Source: Polyangiaceae bacterium
GTDB lineage: Bacteria > Myxococcota > Polyangia > Polyangiales > Polyangiaceae
NCBI GenBank assembly: GCA_025936205.1
Contig: JAICTU010000479.1
Coordinates: forward strand, 1 to 6,921
Direction of reading: 5' to 3'
Length of the DNA stretch: 6,921 bases
Shown here: positions 6,006-6,921 of the stretch, piece by piece
Layout of the letters: each line of letters opens with the position of its first letter
Numbering within the stretch: position 1 is the first letter of the stretch
The notes under the pieces: model-generated
What the model was told of the DNA's origin: nothing
Database searches by the model: none
Seen by the model: only the letters and a program-made list of their open reading frames with translations
Position numbers and translations under genes: made by a program

Positions 6006-6031
6006 TGAACTTGTTCACTGAAACGTGTTCA
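6006..6031 (-). promoter_or_regulatory. Two adjacent TetR-type operator-like sites
   Basis: Read on the minus strand, TGAACACGTTTCA (6031-6019) is followed by TGAACAAGTTCA (6017-6006). The second is a perfect palindrome (TGAAC/GTTCA around AA) and the first nearly so, with right-hand ends 14 bp apart. They begin 22 bp upstream of the start codon of the TetR/esterase chimera, where autoregulating TetR proteins usually bind. The promoter probably overlaps these sites, but I could not fix its boxes. Confidence 0.55.
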
Positions 6032-6052
6032 TTGGACGGAGACCTCGCGCAG

Positions 6053-6526
6053 TCAACTGCGGGTTCGGGCTTCAGGGTTCCAGGGCTCGGTGCCGGCCGC
6101 ACTATATCGCTCCAGGATGGCCCGCCGCGCGGCGGGCGCTGACTGGGGCAAATCCTGGAAGCGAGCGGGGGACGCGCTGGAAGCGGTGCCCTCTGGGCGC
6201 CATGCTGAGCCAGGAAGCTGCGTTTGAACGAGAGCGAAAGCGATCAGCTCGAGATCACGGCTTGTATGGCCGCGTAGGGGCAGCGAGGAGTGCTCGAATG
6301 AGGTGCGCAGAAATGCCGCAGCGATGCGCGTGAAACGCGTCAATGCAGATCGCTGGGTTGGGTCAAACTGAACGGAGCCGCATGGAGCCGCGCAGCGGGC
6401 CACTATTGGTCCTGGTACCTCGTGCCCCAAGTTCGTGCCGGGTTCGCCGTGCCCCGCTGCACTGGTGAAGGGCACGACGAAACCCAGCGCGTTCGACAGC
6501 ACATCGGGCGCACACGGTGCCGCCAT
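6053..6526 (-). CDS. Doubtful hypothetical ORF (157 aa)
   Basis: I do not recognise this protein. Its first 35 or so codons favour G/C at the third position, as in the real genes nearby, but the bias weakens afterwards. It contains no signal peptide, membrane helix or known motif that I can see. The start at 6526 lacks a clear ribosome binding site, although a promoter-like site lies about 50 bp upstream. It ends close to the TetR-like operators. It may be a decayed or spurious frame; I lean toward not real. Confidence 0.15.
   Translation of the reverse strand: MAAPCAPDVLSNALGFVVPFTSAAGHGEPGTNLGHEVPGPIVARCAAPCGSVQFDPTQRSALTRFTRIAAAFLRTSFEHSSLPLRGHTSRDLELIAFALVQTQLPGSAWRPEGTASSASPARFQDLPQSAPAARRAILERYSAAGTEPWNPEARTRS
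6120..6137. repeat. 18-bp perfect palindrome GCCCGCCGCGCGGCGGGC
   Basis: The two 9-bp halves are exact reverse complements with no spacer. As RNA it would fold to a short GC-only hairpin with a 4-nt loop. No T-tract follows on either strand, so it is not a standard terminator. In GC-rich DNA such palindromes arise more easily than elsewhere. Confidence 0.4.
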
Positions 6527-6545
6527 CAGCGCAGTGCCGTCTCGG

Positions 6546-6562
6546 ATCCGCGCAGCGCGGAT
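6546..6562. repeat. 17-bp inverted repeat ATCCGCGC-A-GCGCGGAT
   Basis: Perfect 8-bp arms around a single A. The octamer CCGCGCAG, which spans the centre, recurs 16 bp downstream (6548-6555 and 6564-6571). It lies just downstream, in minus-strand terms, of the promoter-like site and could be an operator; no regulator is visible. Confidence 0.4.
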
Positions 6563-6569
6563 ACCGCGC

Positions 6570-6621
6570 AGTGGGCATATTCTAGCCTAGTGTTGAGCAC
6601 TTTTTGAAGGGGTTGCCCACT
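6570..6621 (-). promoter_or_regulatory. Sigma70-like promoter flanked by an 8-bp inverted repeat
   Basis: On the minus strand TTCAAA (6608-6603) lies 18 bp before TAGAAT (6584-6579), a fair match to -35/-10 boxes (4 of 6 and 5 of 6). The pair is framed by AGTGGGCA (6570-6577) and TGCCCACT (6614-6621), perfect complements 36 bp apart, one just outside each promoter box. Any transcript would run toward 6526 and the TetR-like gene. The boxes are read by eye in a locally AT-richer patch. Confidence 0.35.
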
Positions 6622-6747
6622 CCGCGCCACTCAGGATTCGTCACATCTCGCGCGTGGCGCCCCCGCTGACCTCTGCGCTTGATTTTGGCCGGACCTCATG
6701 TGCACGACGATGTTCCAACCCTCGGGGCGCCGGGCGCCGGCAACGCA

Positions 6748-6784
6748 CGAAGCCGCGCGGGTCGTATCGGGCCGTCCGGCTTCG
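6748..6784. repeat. 8-bp inverted repeat CGAAGCCG-N21-CGGCTTCG
   Basis: Arms at 6748-6755 and 6777-6784 are exact complements around a 21-bp GC-rich loop. It is the first of three stem-forming repeats within 125 bp near the right edge. Confidence 0.35.
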
Positions 6785-6807
6785 CACGGCACCGGTCGCG
6801 GCCTGCA

Positions 6808-6821
6808 TCCGGCTTGCCGGA
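6808..6821. repeat. Inverted repeat TCCGGC-TT-GCCGGA
   Basis: Perfect 6-bp arms with a 2-bp centre, between the other two inverted repeats of the right-edge cluster. Confidence 0.35.
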
Positions 6822-6844
6822 AGCGCCGGGCGGTTTGGGGTGCC

Positions 6845-6871
6845 CTCCGGCGTCGCACACGTGCGCCGGAG
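6845..6871. repeat. 8-bp inverted repeat CTCCGGCG-N11-CGCCGGAG
   Basis: Arms at 6845-6852 and 6864-6871 are exact complements. The loop also carries CAC/GTG, which could extend the pairing. It would form a stable hairpin if transcribed. No T-tract follows before the window ends. Confidence 0.35.
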
Positions 6872-6921
6872 CGGAACCGAGCGTGCCGGGCGCCGCTGCT
6901 CTCAGCGATGGCGCGCAGGAG

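Larger units (their letters stand above)
6032..6921. other. Region without a confident gene up to the right edge
   Basis: No open frame here shows a family signature on either strand. The longest is a 157-residue minus-strand frame (6053-6526), listed separately. The frame at 6025-6333 plus and that at 6631-6858 minus are Arg/Ala-rich and look like chance frames in GC-rich DNA. The stretch contains several perfect inverted repeats and one promoter-like site. It could be intergenic DNA, decayed genes, or the upstream region of a gene beyond the right edge. Confidence 0.45.

Noticed and set aside
6591..6605. GTGT-TGA-GCAC followed by TTTTT as a terminator
   Set aside because: A 4-bp stem with a wobble pair is too weak, and the T-run overlaps the promoter-like -35 on the other strand.
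1..6921. CRISPR array, tRNA/rRNA genes, insertion sequences or phage genes
   Set aside because: No regularly spaced long repeats, no cloverleaf or rRNA-like stretch, and no transposase, integrase or phage protein signature was seen on either strand.

Overview
The window is GC-rich, with strong G/C preference at third codon positions. The gene set (a YpfJ-type membrane zinc peptidase, two lipoproteins with long flexible or short tethers, a TetR-type regulator) and long gene-poor spacers suggest a large-genome environmental bacterium. A myxobacterium (Polyangiales-like) is my best guess; this is inference from style, with no marker gene in the window.

Layout, left to right. (1) Positions 1-917, minus strand: an SDR oxidoreductase that runs off the left edge. 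(2) 918-1113: a divergent promoter region with a 15-bp inverted repeat. (3) 1114-1986, plus: a YpfJ-family zinc metallopeptidase with one membrane anchor. (4) 1981-2010: a hairpin whose two arms carry the stop codons of the two convergent neighbours. (5) 2005-3372, minus: a lipoprotein with a long Ala/Ser/Pro/Glu-rich tether and a GH5-like barrel that seems to have lost several active-site residues. (6) 3373-4335: a 960-bp spacer with no credible gene but a run of RNA-like hairpins (3703-3811) and, closer to galM, palindromes, a 12-bp direct repeat and three TCATG units spaced exactly 11 bp apart. (7) 4336-5487, plus: an aldose 1-epimerase (galM) with a lipoprotein signal. (8) 5469-5984, minus: a short gene overlapping galM tail to tail by 19 bp. 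Its N-terminal half is a TetR helix-turn-helix and its C-terminal half is the tail of an HSL-family alpha/beta-hydrolase. (9) 5985-6921: two TetR-operator-like sites just upstream of that gene, then about 890 bp with no confident gene but several perfect inverted repeats and one promoter-like site.

The genes do not form one operon: strands alternate and each neighbour pair is divergent or convergent. The GH5-like lipoprotein and the lipoprotein mutarotase could share a role in handling sugars at the cell envelope. The most unusual item is the in-frame TetR/esterase chimera, which looks like the product of a deletion between a regulator gene and a neighbouring esterase gene. The second is the GH5-like lipoprotein that looks catalytically dead.
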